A DNA stretch of 37,481 nt, taken from IMG/VR virus record IMGVR_UViG_3300021959_000149, positions 1 to 37,481 of that record. One strand, given 5' to 3'. The notes under the pieces were generated by a model, which was given only the letters and a program-made list of their open reading frames with translations, was not told the DNA's origin and did no database searches. A program made the position numbers and the translations under genes. This DNA comes from a virus. Of the stretch, positions 22,705 through 34,100 are shown piece by piece (the first letter of the stretch is position 1; each line of letters begins with the position of its first letter).

Positions 22705-24109
22705 AGATGTTCCTCCGTTCCCTCGTCTTGTTCACACCGATGGGCAAGCCGTTCTTGCCGATTTTGCCCCTATCGTGGGTTCCCTTCACGCCACCGATGA
22801 GGTATGCTGTGTTAAATACTCCTCTTTCCTTAACCACTGATACGATACGCAACTCCACTTTGCCGAACAAGGCTAAGTTCTGTTCCACCACCTGTACATA
22901 GGTAGCGGGGTTGGTGGCGTTTGCACCCACGCTGGTGCCCTCAGCCACGCCCTGTAGGATGCCCTCAATGCCCGTGTCAAGGTTCATCATCGTAAGGTCG
23001 CTCATGTTCTTCATCGGCATGTGCTTAACCTCGGTAACCACTTTGTTGCCACCATCGTACTTGACCGTCATACCGGGCCGCAAGTTGAGCAAGTTGAGAT
23101 GGCCTGCGCTGGATATGGAGCCACGCATAAGCGAGCGTGATTTGAGCACTTGCCGTGCGACACGGCGGGCGGCGTTGGTAGTGCGGGCGGTATTGTCCAC
23201 GATGGGTGCGCTGTCCTCACGCACTTCCTCCACCTGTCCTTCCACATCATCCACCGTAACAATCACCAAATCGTTGAGAGCCAACGGCTGGCCCTGCACT
23301 GTTACACGGTTGGAGATGTTTTCAATCGGGTTGTCGGTCTTGCCACCAAATCGCAAGTTCTTGTCCACGAACACACTCGCCTCGCTGAATGTGATGGGAA
23401 TGTACAGCAGGTTACCGAAGCGGTCAAGCAACAGCATACGGCTGTCGTGACGGCCAAGGAATCGCAGGGCGGTCATGAGGTTCATGTTGTTGAAGTCTTG
23501 ACCCACGAAGCGTGTGCTGTGCTTGCGTGCTGAAGATGCGGTGACATTCTTTGGGCGTGAGATGTTCACGCTGGTTGCTCCGCTGTTGATGGACTCACCG
23601 AGGCGCACGGCCAAGTCCGTTGTACGCAGGCCCACATCCACAGGCTGGCCAAGTTTGACAGTGCGGCCAGTAAAGCCGATGCCGTCAAGCGTCTTACCCT
23701 TCATGTTGCGTAGGTTCACCAGCACACCAAACGATGATGATTCAACCGTGTGCGGCAACAGGCGTTGCGCTGATGCGTCAGCGTTGTAAATGAGCATGGG
23801 GCTGTTGGTGCTGGAAATTAAATCATCAGCAAAGAAAGGGGCCGTATTGAGCGAATGGCCGGGGGTGTTGTTATGCGACAACTGGATGTACGATTCGCCC
23901 TCAAGGATGCGGTAGTTGCGTTGCGGCATCACTTGTAAATTACGAGTGTTTTTCTTCTCCACTGTGACCTTTGCCTTGTTCGCCTTTTGCACGCTGATGC
24001 GACCGTGATGAATGGCGTTGTCCACAAACACAGGCTTACGCACATGGGTCATGACCTCATCTGCGTCAGTGCTGTACCGACCAGTCCTTGTGTTTTTAAG
24101 AACGGTCAT
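22694..24109 (-). CDS. probable tail hub/baseplate protein (gpD/gp27-like)
   Basis: 471 aa starting MTVLKNTRTGRYSTDADEVM. The middle and end carry features of phage tail-hub proteins: MTALRFLGRHDSRML, FGNLLYIPITFSE, NRVTVQGQPLALND, a helix (ARRVARQVLKSRS), and NLRPGMTVKYDGG followed by a short beta domain. In such hubs this part forms the ring at the tail tip that holds the puncturing device. An in-frame upstream ATG at 24139 is rejected because GGAGGAA sits 6 nt before ATG 24109. The start overlaps the end of the 237-aa gene. Confidence 0.55.
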   Translation of the reverse strand: MTVLKNTRTGRYSTDADEVMTHVRKPVFVDNAIHHGRISVQKANKAKVTVEKKNTRNLQVMPQRNYRILEGESYIQLSHNNTPGHSLNTAPFFADDLISSTNSPMLIYNADASAQRLLPHTVESSSFGVLVNLRNMKGKTLDGIGFTGRTVKLGQPVDVGLRTTDLAVRLGESINSGATSVNISRPKNVTASSARKHSTRFVGQDFNNMNLMTALRFLGRHDSRMLLLDRFGNLLYIPITFSEASVFVDKNLRFGGKTDNPIENISNRVTVQGQPLALNDLVIVTVDDVEGQVEEVREDSAPIVDNTARTTNAARRVARQVLKSRSLMRGSISSAGHLNLLNLRPGMTVKYDGGNKVVTEVKHMPMKNMSDLTMMNLDTGIEGILQGVAEGTSVGANATNPATYVQVVEQNLALFGKVELRIVSVVKERGVFNTAYLIGGVKGTHDRGKIGKNGLPIGVNKTRERRNIYAD

Positions 24110-24809
24110 CGTATTCCTCCGTTTGAGGCCACCATCCAAGTTCTTTTACAGAGTTTTCGTAATCAATGAACTCTTGGTCACGCTTTTGCTGTTCGGGATA
24201 TAGGCTATTATTCAATCTCGCCCACTCACTTGTTCTTCCGATTCTCACAAGTGCTTCGGGTGGAATGTTTTGTGGAATTGCATATGAATTGAAAATCTGC
24301 CTTTCCCCGAACTCATCGGGAGAATACGATTCATCCAAATAAGCATCGTTAAGCCTATTACCTCTTATTCCCCATACATCCATCGCTCCTGTGGGTGAAC
24401 GAGCCGATACTTCACCACCCATATTGTGTACCATCCTTACGACTTTCTCCATGTTGCTCGTTGTGGGTTCAATGTTGTTATTGAGCATCCATGCCCAAAC
24501 TGCTTTTTCGGGCATACTTTCACCATGATAATGTTTCCAACCTTTTGTTGGTAAAGCCTTCATACCCTCGCTTTGGATTTGTTTTCTGCGAGGCTCTTTT
24601 GTGTAGCGTGCGCCTCTCACCGGCCCATACGAACTGGGAAAGTCGGGATGGAACTCACCCAACTCAGTTTGGCGTGATGCCTTGAGGAAAGCCCATGCTT
24701 TTTTCATGGGTAATTTTTTGTCTTTTGGAGTTTTTTCTTCAAACTCACGAGCCATTTTCGGGTGTTTCGCATACATGAAACGCCGCTGTGCTTGGCTCAC
24801 AAATGGCAC
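24096..24809 (-). CDS. phage-type protein with SQAQRRFM N-terminal motif (237 aa)
   Basis: The N-terminus (MPFVSQAQRRFMYAKHPKMA) is a short basic motif found at the start of many phage proteins of unknown role that lie near structural genes. The rest contains basic linkers, a helical segment (ESMPEKAVWAWMLNNN, then VVRMVHNMGGEVSA) and an acidic, Tyr-rich C-terminus. It starts with GTG at 24809, with GGTGAGGT on the - strand 5 nt before, and lies 6 nt after the DUF6321-like stop. It may be a minor structural or assembly protein. Function unknown. Confidence 0.6.
   Translation of the reverse strand: MPFVSQAQRRFMYAKHPKMAREFEEKTPKDKKLPMKKAWAFLKASRQTELGEFHPDFPSSYGPVRGARYTKEPRRKQIQSEGMKALPTKGWKHYHGESMPEKAVWAWMLNNNIEPTTSNMEKVVRMVHNMGGEVSARSPTGAMDVWGIRGNRLNDAYLDESYSPDEFGERQIFNSYAIPQNIPPEALVRIGRTSEWARLNNSLYPEQQKRDQEFIDYENSVKELGWWPQTEEYDDRS
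24115..24120 (-). promoter_or_regulatory. Shine-Dalgarno deciding the tail-hub start
   Basis: GGAGGA read on the - strand, 5 nt before the ATG at 24109. It selects this start over the ATG at 24139 and lies inside the end of the upstream gene, so it supports translational coupling. Confidence 0.7.
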
Positions 24810-24815
24810 ATGACC

Positions 24816-25139
24816 TCACCACTTTACCTTGTTAGCCCAGTATGCGGCACTCATTGGCCCACGGGCGATGTTCTTAGCGTGGCGGGATTTGAACGACTTG
24901 CGCTTGTTCTTCATGCGCTCCGATTCACCAGCCTTTGGTTTGCCAGCCACGCTTGCACCCTGCTCACCAAAGCGAATCGTCTTAGTTTGTCCACCCGACC
25001 GAGCCACCACGATATGCGACTTCTTGGGATGGTTGGGGGTGCGCTTAGGCTTGTTGTACCCGCTCACGCCCGCACGAGCGAGGCGTGGGTCACGCTTGCT
25101 TTCTTTGAGAAGCATCCATGCGTCATTCATTGGATTCAT
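24816..25139 (-). CDS. DUF6321-like phage protein (107 aa)
   Basis: Very basic protein with the patterns NDAWMLLKESKRDPRLARAG, SHIVVARSGGQTKTIRFGEQG, KSFKSRHAKNIARG and MSAAYWANKVKW, which I recognise as a widespread family in marine tailed phages (DUF6321). It probably binds DNA or an internal virion component; the biochemical role is not known to me. The start overlaps the stop of the giant gene (ATGA), with GGTGAT a few bases upstream. A second Met at 25130 is an alternative. Confidence 0.75.
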   Translation of the reverse strand: MNPMNDAWMLLKESKRDPRLARAGVSGYNKPKRTPNHPKKSHIVVARSGGQTKTIRFGEQGASVAGKPKAGESERMKNKRKSFKSRHAKNIARGPMSAAYWANKVKW

Positions 25140-28100
25140 GAAGCATCACCACTGTGGTCATTTGAATTGTAGGTTACATCTCCTTTATGTCCTTTTGGAT
25201 GGAGAGATTGCGAGAAGCGGGGTTGAACGGTGTAATCCATGCGCTCTTCCTTGCTCTCACCCTCTTGGTGCGTGCGTCGGCGTGATGCGTCAGCACGGTA
25301 ATGTTGCAGGGTGTTTTCACTGATAATGACACGAGTAATCTCGTTGTCCAATAGCGATGAATCAAAGCCAGTAGCGGCTGTGCCGATAATCTTTGGGCCT
25401 TGACTCATTGGCACGGTGTCGCTTGTACTGATGTCCATGTAGTATGCGGGCGCATAAGGTGGGTTGGTGTCGGGATTGGTGCTACGGATGTAAGAGCCTG
25501 CCGATGCTTGACCGCTGGTTGTCTCGTACACATACAGCCCGTATTTACCACCAGCGGTGGCACTGAAGTAGTTACTACCATACTGTGGACTTGATGAGTG
25601 CAAGTTGAGGTTGGAGCGGAACATCTCAGCGTGTTGTTTGTCCAGCAAACGAACTGGGCGCAACATGTAGGAAATGCGCTTGTCGGTGAGGTTGGTACGC
25701 TGGTGCCCGTTGGTGTCAGTTTGATACGGGTTACTGGACTTCCATTGTGAAACATTGTATGTAAATCCATACTTTTCCGCAAGGTAACCTTCCACTTGCC
25801 TTTCTTCCTCAATTGTTAATGCACGATTATACTGTATTACTTCCGCAATTTTTCCATTCAAGTAATATGAAATGGGTACATTCCCAACAATGTAATTACC
25901 CTCATCTGCTTTCCAATAATTGCCTGTTGCAGTGTAATTTCCTGCACCTTGTAAGTTCATTTTGATTGTAGCAGTGCTTCCATTACCATCACCACCAGTA
26001 ATAGAAGCAGTGACCAACTCGGCTTGTCCACCCACTGCGCTGTTTGTTGCTGAACTTAATGTTGTCCATGTGGTGTTGCTACCTGCCCACCATTGCCATC
26101 GGTTGTTTGAATCCATTCGGATGTATAAATTGAATCCACTGCGATTAACTGGACTTGTTGCTCTTGATTCAATAATACCATGAATAGCGTTATCGTCACT
26201 ATCTGCCCATGCAACGACAAATACTGTTACTTCAGCGGTGTTTAAACGAGCATCAAATGGAGTTTCCAATTTATCATCACCGTCGCAATCTATGACCGGC
26301 ATGTTGTTTACATTAGGTGATGAGGCAATGTATGTTGGTTGAGCACTGGCTGTTGATTGAGTGAACTCGTGCCCGTTTCCACTCACATCTTTCCACGAGG
26401 TAACAGCCGCCCCATCAGCCAAATCAAGACTATCTGCTTTGAGCCACAACGCCATACCCGATGTTGGTATGCCTCCCCAATCAGTATCGTCAATGGGAGA
26501 TACGAAATTGCGGGCTTCTGCGATGTAGGTGCCGCCGAGCGGGTTGAAGTTAGAGGTATGGGAGAGGCGCATAACACCACCCTGCGGTTGGCCACCAAAG
26601 TCCAGTGAGGTAAGGTCGTAATGCCCAATTGATTGCGAGCCTGCTTGCATACCACCATGCACGATAACACGCTGGCCTACGCCACGGTCGGTATGCAGGC
26701 TGTGAGCCTCAGTGTTAATGGCAATGAGGTTATCATCCACGCCCTCCACATTCTCGGTGTCAAGTCCAATACGGGGCGCACTACGGCTTACAGCGTCCTT
26801 GTGTGGAGAGTCGCCGCTCACCGTTTCCACACGGTCACTCACCACGGCTTCGGGCTTGAGCAGGCCATCCTCAGCGATGTTAAGGCGTGCGCTAATTCCA
26901 CGGGGCACTTCAAACGGTTGTAAAATATCGTTACGAGCACGGATATAGCCATCATTCATGTTTGGCTCAGCGGTGTGGTGAGACAACACAACACCTGTTG
27001 CGTGATACGGCTCGTTGAGGGCTGTCAGCACATCCTCATTGAAAGCAGTGGGGTATCGCAGACCACGCCCGTGTCCATCATCACCAACACGATGGGCGTT
27101 GGTGGGGAAGTACACATCCACAAGTTGTGTAGTGTCATTGTTGTTGGTGTCGTTAAGTCGCCCACCGAAGCGTGGGACAGTTACACCCCCCGCTAAACTT
27201 ACTTCACCATTACTATCAATCAATCCCTTCATATTAACAACTGGGTTTCCGTTGTTGTAAATGCGCTGATAGGGGGTTCGGTCATCTGTTCGGTCATATT
27301 CGTACACATCAGCGGCATCCCAAGCAGGGCGAATACCGAAGGCACGAACAGGATGGCGGCGCACATCCTCACCACGAGTGTTACCCCACCAGTCCACCAA
27401 GTAATAGGCTACAGCCTCGTCTAATTTGTAAATACCCTTGCCTTCGCTATCACCCCACCAATCACGAAGAACAGTGTTGGTGTTTCGTAGCGTGCGAACA
27501 GGACAACCGAATGGGCGGGCTACACGCATACCGTCGCTGTAACGCACCTGCCATTCGGGTTTGTCCACTCCAAGCATACCGCTGAAGTTGGTTTGACGCT
27601 CCATGATACCGAGTTGGGTGTTGGGGTATGTACCATTGGAAAGGCCACTCCCGCCTGCGTATGTCCATGTTTCAGTTTCACCTTGCACAAGTGGCCCGTG
27701 TGGATAACCTACGACATTGTTCGTAGTCGTTACAGCCGCCTCACGGAATGCACGCATACCATACAACGACCATTGTGGTTTGTTGTACGGTTGGCGCAGA
27801 CCAATACGATAACCAAATGGGCGGGTGCGGGTAGGGTCGCTGATACTGTCGTAAGAGGTATTACTAACACCGTTGAGCACCGTGTAACCGCTACCAGTAT
27901 CATCAGCGTCAGTCCATACTGGGCCATCAAACGAGTAGTCTCGTGGATAATTCCATGCGGCTGAGACATACCCGTACCCGTCAAGACGACTGATGAGCGG
28001 GCCACCACGACTACCACACGGCCAGTAATGGTTGAGGTTGGTCTTTGTTGCCGCATCGCCCGAATCAGCCTGTCCACCTTGTGGGTCAAATCGGTTTGCA

Positions 28101-31100
28101 ATCAACAAGGGGTTTCCGTATGTCGTGTCCAACACATCGGCGGTAACTAAATCTCCGCTACCATCAATAAGAATTGTACTGCCAATTGGTATAGTTGCTT
28201 TGACAGTTTCTTGGAAAATGATTTGTGTGCCGCTACCTCCACTAACGGTGTATGCTGTTCCATCAATGATAACTTTTAGAAGAGAAGATAAAACAGTACC
28301 TCGTAATGTAGTATTAACAAAATTACTACCTACCCCAGTTACCGTTGAAGGGTTACCAGTGGTGTCTTTAATTTCATATGGCGGTGCTACAAACTTACGG
28401 TCAAATGCAAATGGGCCGAGGCTGGCGTAGTATGCGGCATCGTGGTAGTGTACAGTCTCAAAATGTTCGGGCATACTATTGAGTGGTTTCTTGTCCACAG
28501 CACGGTCGGTGAGTGGGTTGAGCCATGTGCGACTGGAATCGGAATAGAAGGTATGGGGTCGCCCAAGGTTAGGATGCCACAAACACAAGAATGCATCGGC
28601 CATGTGCAGGCTGTTGGTATCTCGGCTACCCTGTAGCATCTGCGGTAGAATGCGAGTCACCATGCTGGTCTTGGAATCTGTGAAAATAGCACCAGCAGGG
28701 CGGAAGTCGTAAGCACGGGTAAGGCGCAACTTCGTGCCAGCAGTTAAATTGCTGGTGAAAGAAGTCTTGGCAGTAATAGTGAATTGCTTTGGTTCATTCA
28801 TGTTCGTAGCATCATACCCACTGCGCTCAGTGTAAGTATGAGTGCGTCGTACACCATTAGCATCCGTGTATTCCAACTTGTTGCCGTAGTAGGGTATTTG
28901 CGGGAAGCCACGAGCATCATCAACGGTGATGGTGGTTGATGTCCAACTTACCACGGTACACACAGGGTTGAGGCTGATGTTCTCAAGCACCTCGTGATAC
29001 AAGTCGGGGTACAAACTTGGGTAGCCTGCAAGTGTGATTTGACAGGCTATACTTCCCGTGCTTGCACGCAAGAACTCGTAGTAGTTGTCAAGACGATGGT
29101 GGTTGAGGTGACGGAAGCCCGTAGCGTCTGCATGGTCGGGGCCGTTTTTGTGGATGATACTCCACCACGGGATGTTGGTCGTCATACCCGGAGTAGAGCG
29201 GTCAAACATTTGCGGGTGGTAAGGCAGTGAACGCTTGACAAATGCAGGGCTTTCGGTTGCCTGCACACCCAAAGCGTTGTACAGCATCAACGGCGGGATG
29301 TTGGTGAATTGGCTACCGTGGTCGGGGTCGTGGTCAAGGATGAGTTCATTGATGAACACCTCACACCCACGCACATCAGCCATCGTAGCCTCAGCCAATA
29401 CAAGAGCGACCGCACCCGTAGCACTGTCGGGTTCACGCAGACCTACAACGAGTGCGACCTGTTGGCTGGTCAGTTCATTGACGGTGCCATCGGGTAAACC
29501 AGTGGCCGCACCGTTGGCATGGTAGCCTATCAATTGAGATTTGTGAATGTTAGGCTGAATGACAATTTGGTATGCACCTACCTCGCTTGGGTCGGGGAAG
29601 TGATGGCGCAGGGTGTAGGTAGCGGCGGCTTCTAACACAATGGAGTGTCCACCAGCCTTGTTGATGTTACCAGCCTCTCCTTCCGATGCCAGTACACCAT
29701 ACCCATCGCTACGAATCTTGGATTCAAACATAAGTGTGAAAGCACCGCCGTGAATATCACTCGGCCCGCTTGGTGTAGCCGTAAGCGCACCGAAGGTGTG
29801 TAGCGTATCGTAACCGTACAGTTTATCCGTAAGTGTAGTTGAAATATCGGTCTTGAGGTCACCAAGGTCTTGTTCTTCCATTAGTGCTGTTTCATGCGCT
29901 TTCACTGTAGCAGAACGGATTGCTCGGTGTTTATTGTACAGACCTTGATAGGCAGGGTGAGCAAAATGGCCGGGAAGCATTGCCATGGTTGGATTGACAA
30001 AGTGATGCCCCATACGAGGCAAAGACAATGGACTCATCTGCGGTATTTCGTAGATAGTATGACATAGCGTATCAGCCAGTGTCCAAAAATTGATGTAACG
30101 AGTATGCACCATGTCGGGTGAATTACCACTCACTTCTGCATGGTCACGAAGGCGGCGAGCGGCAAAGAAGCGAGTACTGCCTGCTGGAATGTAGTACGAT
30201 GGAACAACTTTCAGCGAAGTAATTGAGGATGAAACAAGTGCATCAAAGTCAGCATCTCCAACACATCCAGTAAAAGTGGAGCCAACAATGTTGGTAAATG
30301 ATGCAACCCCACCTCGGTCAGTAACAGGGTCATACAAGCGCAAGAACTTGCGACCATCACGAATGGCTTCATTAAACAACAAAATATCGGGAGCGGCATT
30401 GACAGTAAGTGTAGTGCCGCTGTATGACACAGCCGTTAATTCAGCGTTTGTTACACCACCAGCGTGCGTATAATAAGTTGGGTATCGGTGACTGTGGGTG
30501 TTACCGTTCTTGGTGATATGGAAGAACAGTGTACGGTCATGCAACTCGTATGAAGTTTCAAGCGGAGCGTTGCCTGTAGCCGTTTCCCAACCCGAATAAG
30601 TTGGGTCGGGGAAGTTACCTTGGCTGATATGTTCCCAGTTATGGTCGCTAAATGTACCACCAAGGCGTGGCCCTTTTGTTTCATCAGTAAATAGATGCTT
30701 GATACTGTTAGCAGACATAGGCCGCATCATTCCACCCGTGCCAAACGATTCGTTTTGGTAGGCTTGCAAACGGTCAAAGCCAGCACGCACAAGCAGGTTA
30801 CCGGGAATGCTGTCGGGGTTGGGAAGGCGTACCTTGAGGTTTGGCTCTACTCCACTTCCAGCGGTTGCGGGAGCAAGACCTTCTGCGCTACGGTCGGAAA
30901 CAGGGTTGAAAGTGCGGATAATCGTACCAAATGGCGAACCACCTTCAATAATGTGAACTTGGCCCGTGTCGTCCTCAACTTGCACTTCTTCAAACTGCAT
31001 TTCTTCATTGGGGATAGCCAATACATTTCGCAATTCATCGGGGTGTGCGGCGGCGATTTGTGGATGGGCCAATTCTTGAGCCTGTATAATGGGGAACATG

Positions 31101-34100
31101 GCACTGTTCGTGGTTTCAAATGAGAAGCGGTTGATACCGTACAACTTTTCACCTGTGGTGTAGGCTGTTCCACTGTTTACTCGTGTAACAAATGGTACTG
31201 CACCAAGTCCACGAGCGTTGACAGCAGGGAGTGAAAGATTACCGCCATCCATGCGCTTCCATACGATATGCTCCACGGAGAAGTTACGAGCGGGTGAGCG
31301 TTGATTCATTTTGAAAGCGTTGGTGTCTCCAAGCCAATAATTCGCATCATCTCCGTATCGGTCAAGTTCAGTGCTGGTACTTGTTTTGAGGTCAGTGATG
31401 AGGTTTCGCTCAACATCAGTAGCATCTTCCAAAAAGAAACTGCCGGGGCTTTGGTCAAGGTCAAAGAATAAATCACCAGTCTTTGCGTAACATGGTTCAG
31501 CATTGTACAATATATTGTCATCAACAACAGGCCCGTGCATTTGGAAAGGCACTGATGGAATGTCGTCAATAGGCAAGGTCACGGGCAGGGGAATCAAAGC
31601 CTCAATGTTTGGCCCTCCATGGGCAGGCGCAACAAATCTATCCACACCATGAATGCGCTCATCCCACTGTACTGTACCAGCAAACTTGATGGCATCGGCG
31701 GCGGCAGTACCACCAGCGGTCTTGTTTACTACAGCCAACCAGTCACCTGTTCCAGTGATTCCGTCACGGTCATACTTAGCCACTAACGGCATTTCGGCTT
31801 CATACGATATAACAAGGAAAGCACGACTAAACACGCCTTGAGTATGATGAAGGGCACGAGGTACAGCGTTTTTGTCACCAATGTGAACAGGGTCAGTGAA
31901 ATAATTTGAACTTTCAGCGTCAGTAAACGAGTAGGCTGGTGTGGTATTGGTTGATGCGTATGTCCAAGTGTACTTTGTTGTAATCATCGTGTCTGTGTTG
32001 TTCACACCATTAAGCACACCTGTTGCTTCGGGGGCGTTACGCATAGGTGTGTAGTGAGGAAGATGCCCAAAAGTGCTCATCACACTTGAGGCTGGCCCGT
32101 AGGGTGAAAAGCCCAATATGGGGTGCCATGCACCCAACCCTGCACCATATCCTTCTGTACCGACTTTAAGTGAGTTAAGGTAAGAGTAACGCTCACCAGC
32201 CCACCCCATCGCACCAACAGGTCGTGTACGGTCAAGAGCATCCACAAGACCGCTAAAGTGTACACGGGTCATGTGGTCACGAGTGCTATCGTTTTCGTTG
32301 TTGTAGTAGTGAACACCCGACTTGCTCCAAATGTACAATTTTGTTGGAACACCGTATGGCGGAGCAATAGCAAAAGTAGGAACAGTGACAGGTGTTATTA
32401 AGTCGCACTTTTCCTGCCATGTGGTTATATCTTCAAACTGTGCTTTACCCGTGATTCGGTTTGGTGCAAGCCAAAATCTCACTGTCCATGTACCACCGTT
32501 GTCATACACCTCACGAGAATGATATGGTGCAAAGGCTGGACAAATGCCCCCACCCGCTACGGGACGACCACCATCATCAGTGCGAATCCAACCACACGCA
32601 GGGATTTGTTCAAGCGATGCTTGGGTACCACCACTCATTGTACCTTCAATGTAAGACTGAGAAGAAGTGGCGGTGTCATTCACATACACCGTGTTCCAGT
32701 CCATTTCAATCCAACCGTATCGGTCTTGGCGTTGAGCGTTACCCATACTTGGCATGAAAGTACCACCCATTGCTTTGAGTGCCCCTTTGCCGGGGTTTTC
32801 GTTAATGGCTTGGCCGATGATAGTCGCCAGTTCTTCTCCGTTTTGACAGCGTGTAGCATCAACTACGATAATTTCACGGTCAAAGTCACTGGCACTTTCT
32901 CCAAGTAAGCCATTTAACACACTGGTAGCCATTACTCCCGATACACGGAAAGCCGTTGGGTTCACGAGGTTACCGTTGATTTTGCTAATCGTGAAATCAT
33001 TCTTTTGCATTTGCGGATTGAATGCCATTTGATTGTCAAGCCACGAGCCGCCGGGGTGATACCCACCATCCATGTGGAAAGTCATATCGGCACTCATGGC
33101 TATGCCGTAATACGCCATAGCGCAGTGCTGGTATGGGTGTGCTTTACGATAATCTGCATCGTTACTGAGAGAAATCTTACCGGGTACTGGATTGATAAAA
33201 TGCTCACCATAATGGTAGCCGTGTTCGGGTCGTTGGTATAAACCGACACCATCTCCAATGTTTGGAATACCTTGTGCTGGTGACCAGTTAAGTGTTGTAC
33301 GCCAATGAAATCGTTGTCGGTCTGTTTGATATACGCTATTGGGTGGGCCATAATCACCATCCGAGTTGGTAATTTCGTTGGGTAGATTGAGATTGGCTGG
33401 CACTTTACTCCATGTGTTACCCGTAGTCACCACATAGCCGGGGTGCGGCTCAACATCTCCAAGACCCGATGTTGGTTCATTGAATGGGAAGGCTTGACCG
33501 GGGCCATAAATGAGGTAAGTGGTGAAATACTTCGTGCTTGTTTTATGGTCAGTGTAGCGTGCAGTTTGATGTGGCATACGCATAACAAGAGGAATGGGTC
33601 GTTGGCGAACAATACCGTTTGCGTATCGTGCTGTTACATGGCTCGGATTAGTGATAAGATTTATCAGCGTTCCTGCATCAAGGTCGGGTGACAATACATT
33701 GTCTTGGTTGTACGCTGGCGGGTTAATGCTACCACGATGTTGGTTGAGAAGAGGCGTGCCGGGGAAGAAAGCGAGCAGGGCGTTACAGTCCACCAACGCA
33801 TATGCTGTGCTAATTTCGTTAGCGTTCTGTATGCCCGCTGTACCTGTTGGGCCAGTAGAATACGGGTGCGTGTAAAATGAGGAGTAATCGTTTTGCGAGC
33901 CGTCATTGACATCCAGCACGACCCCACTGAATCCACCACCGAAGTACAGGGGTACACTGTGGTCGGTGCTGTCCCGCCCGCCTTTGAAGTAGGTGATGGG
34001 TTCACTTTCTACGCTACCGTATAGGCGCATACCACTACACTTTATGTCAGCATGACTCATTAGTAATCCATCTTCAGTTACACTTCCGCCACCAAACTCA

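Noticed and set aside
22805-22834. A - strand AGTATTTAA resembling the start of the 27-bp promoter-like repeat
   Set aside because: It lies inside the hub coding region and matches only the first ~9 bases, as expected by chance.
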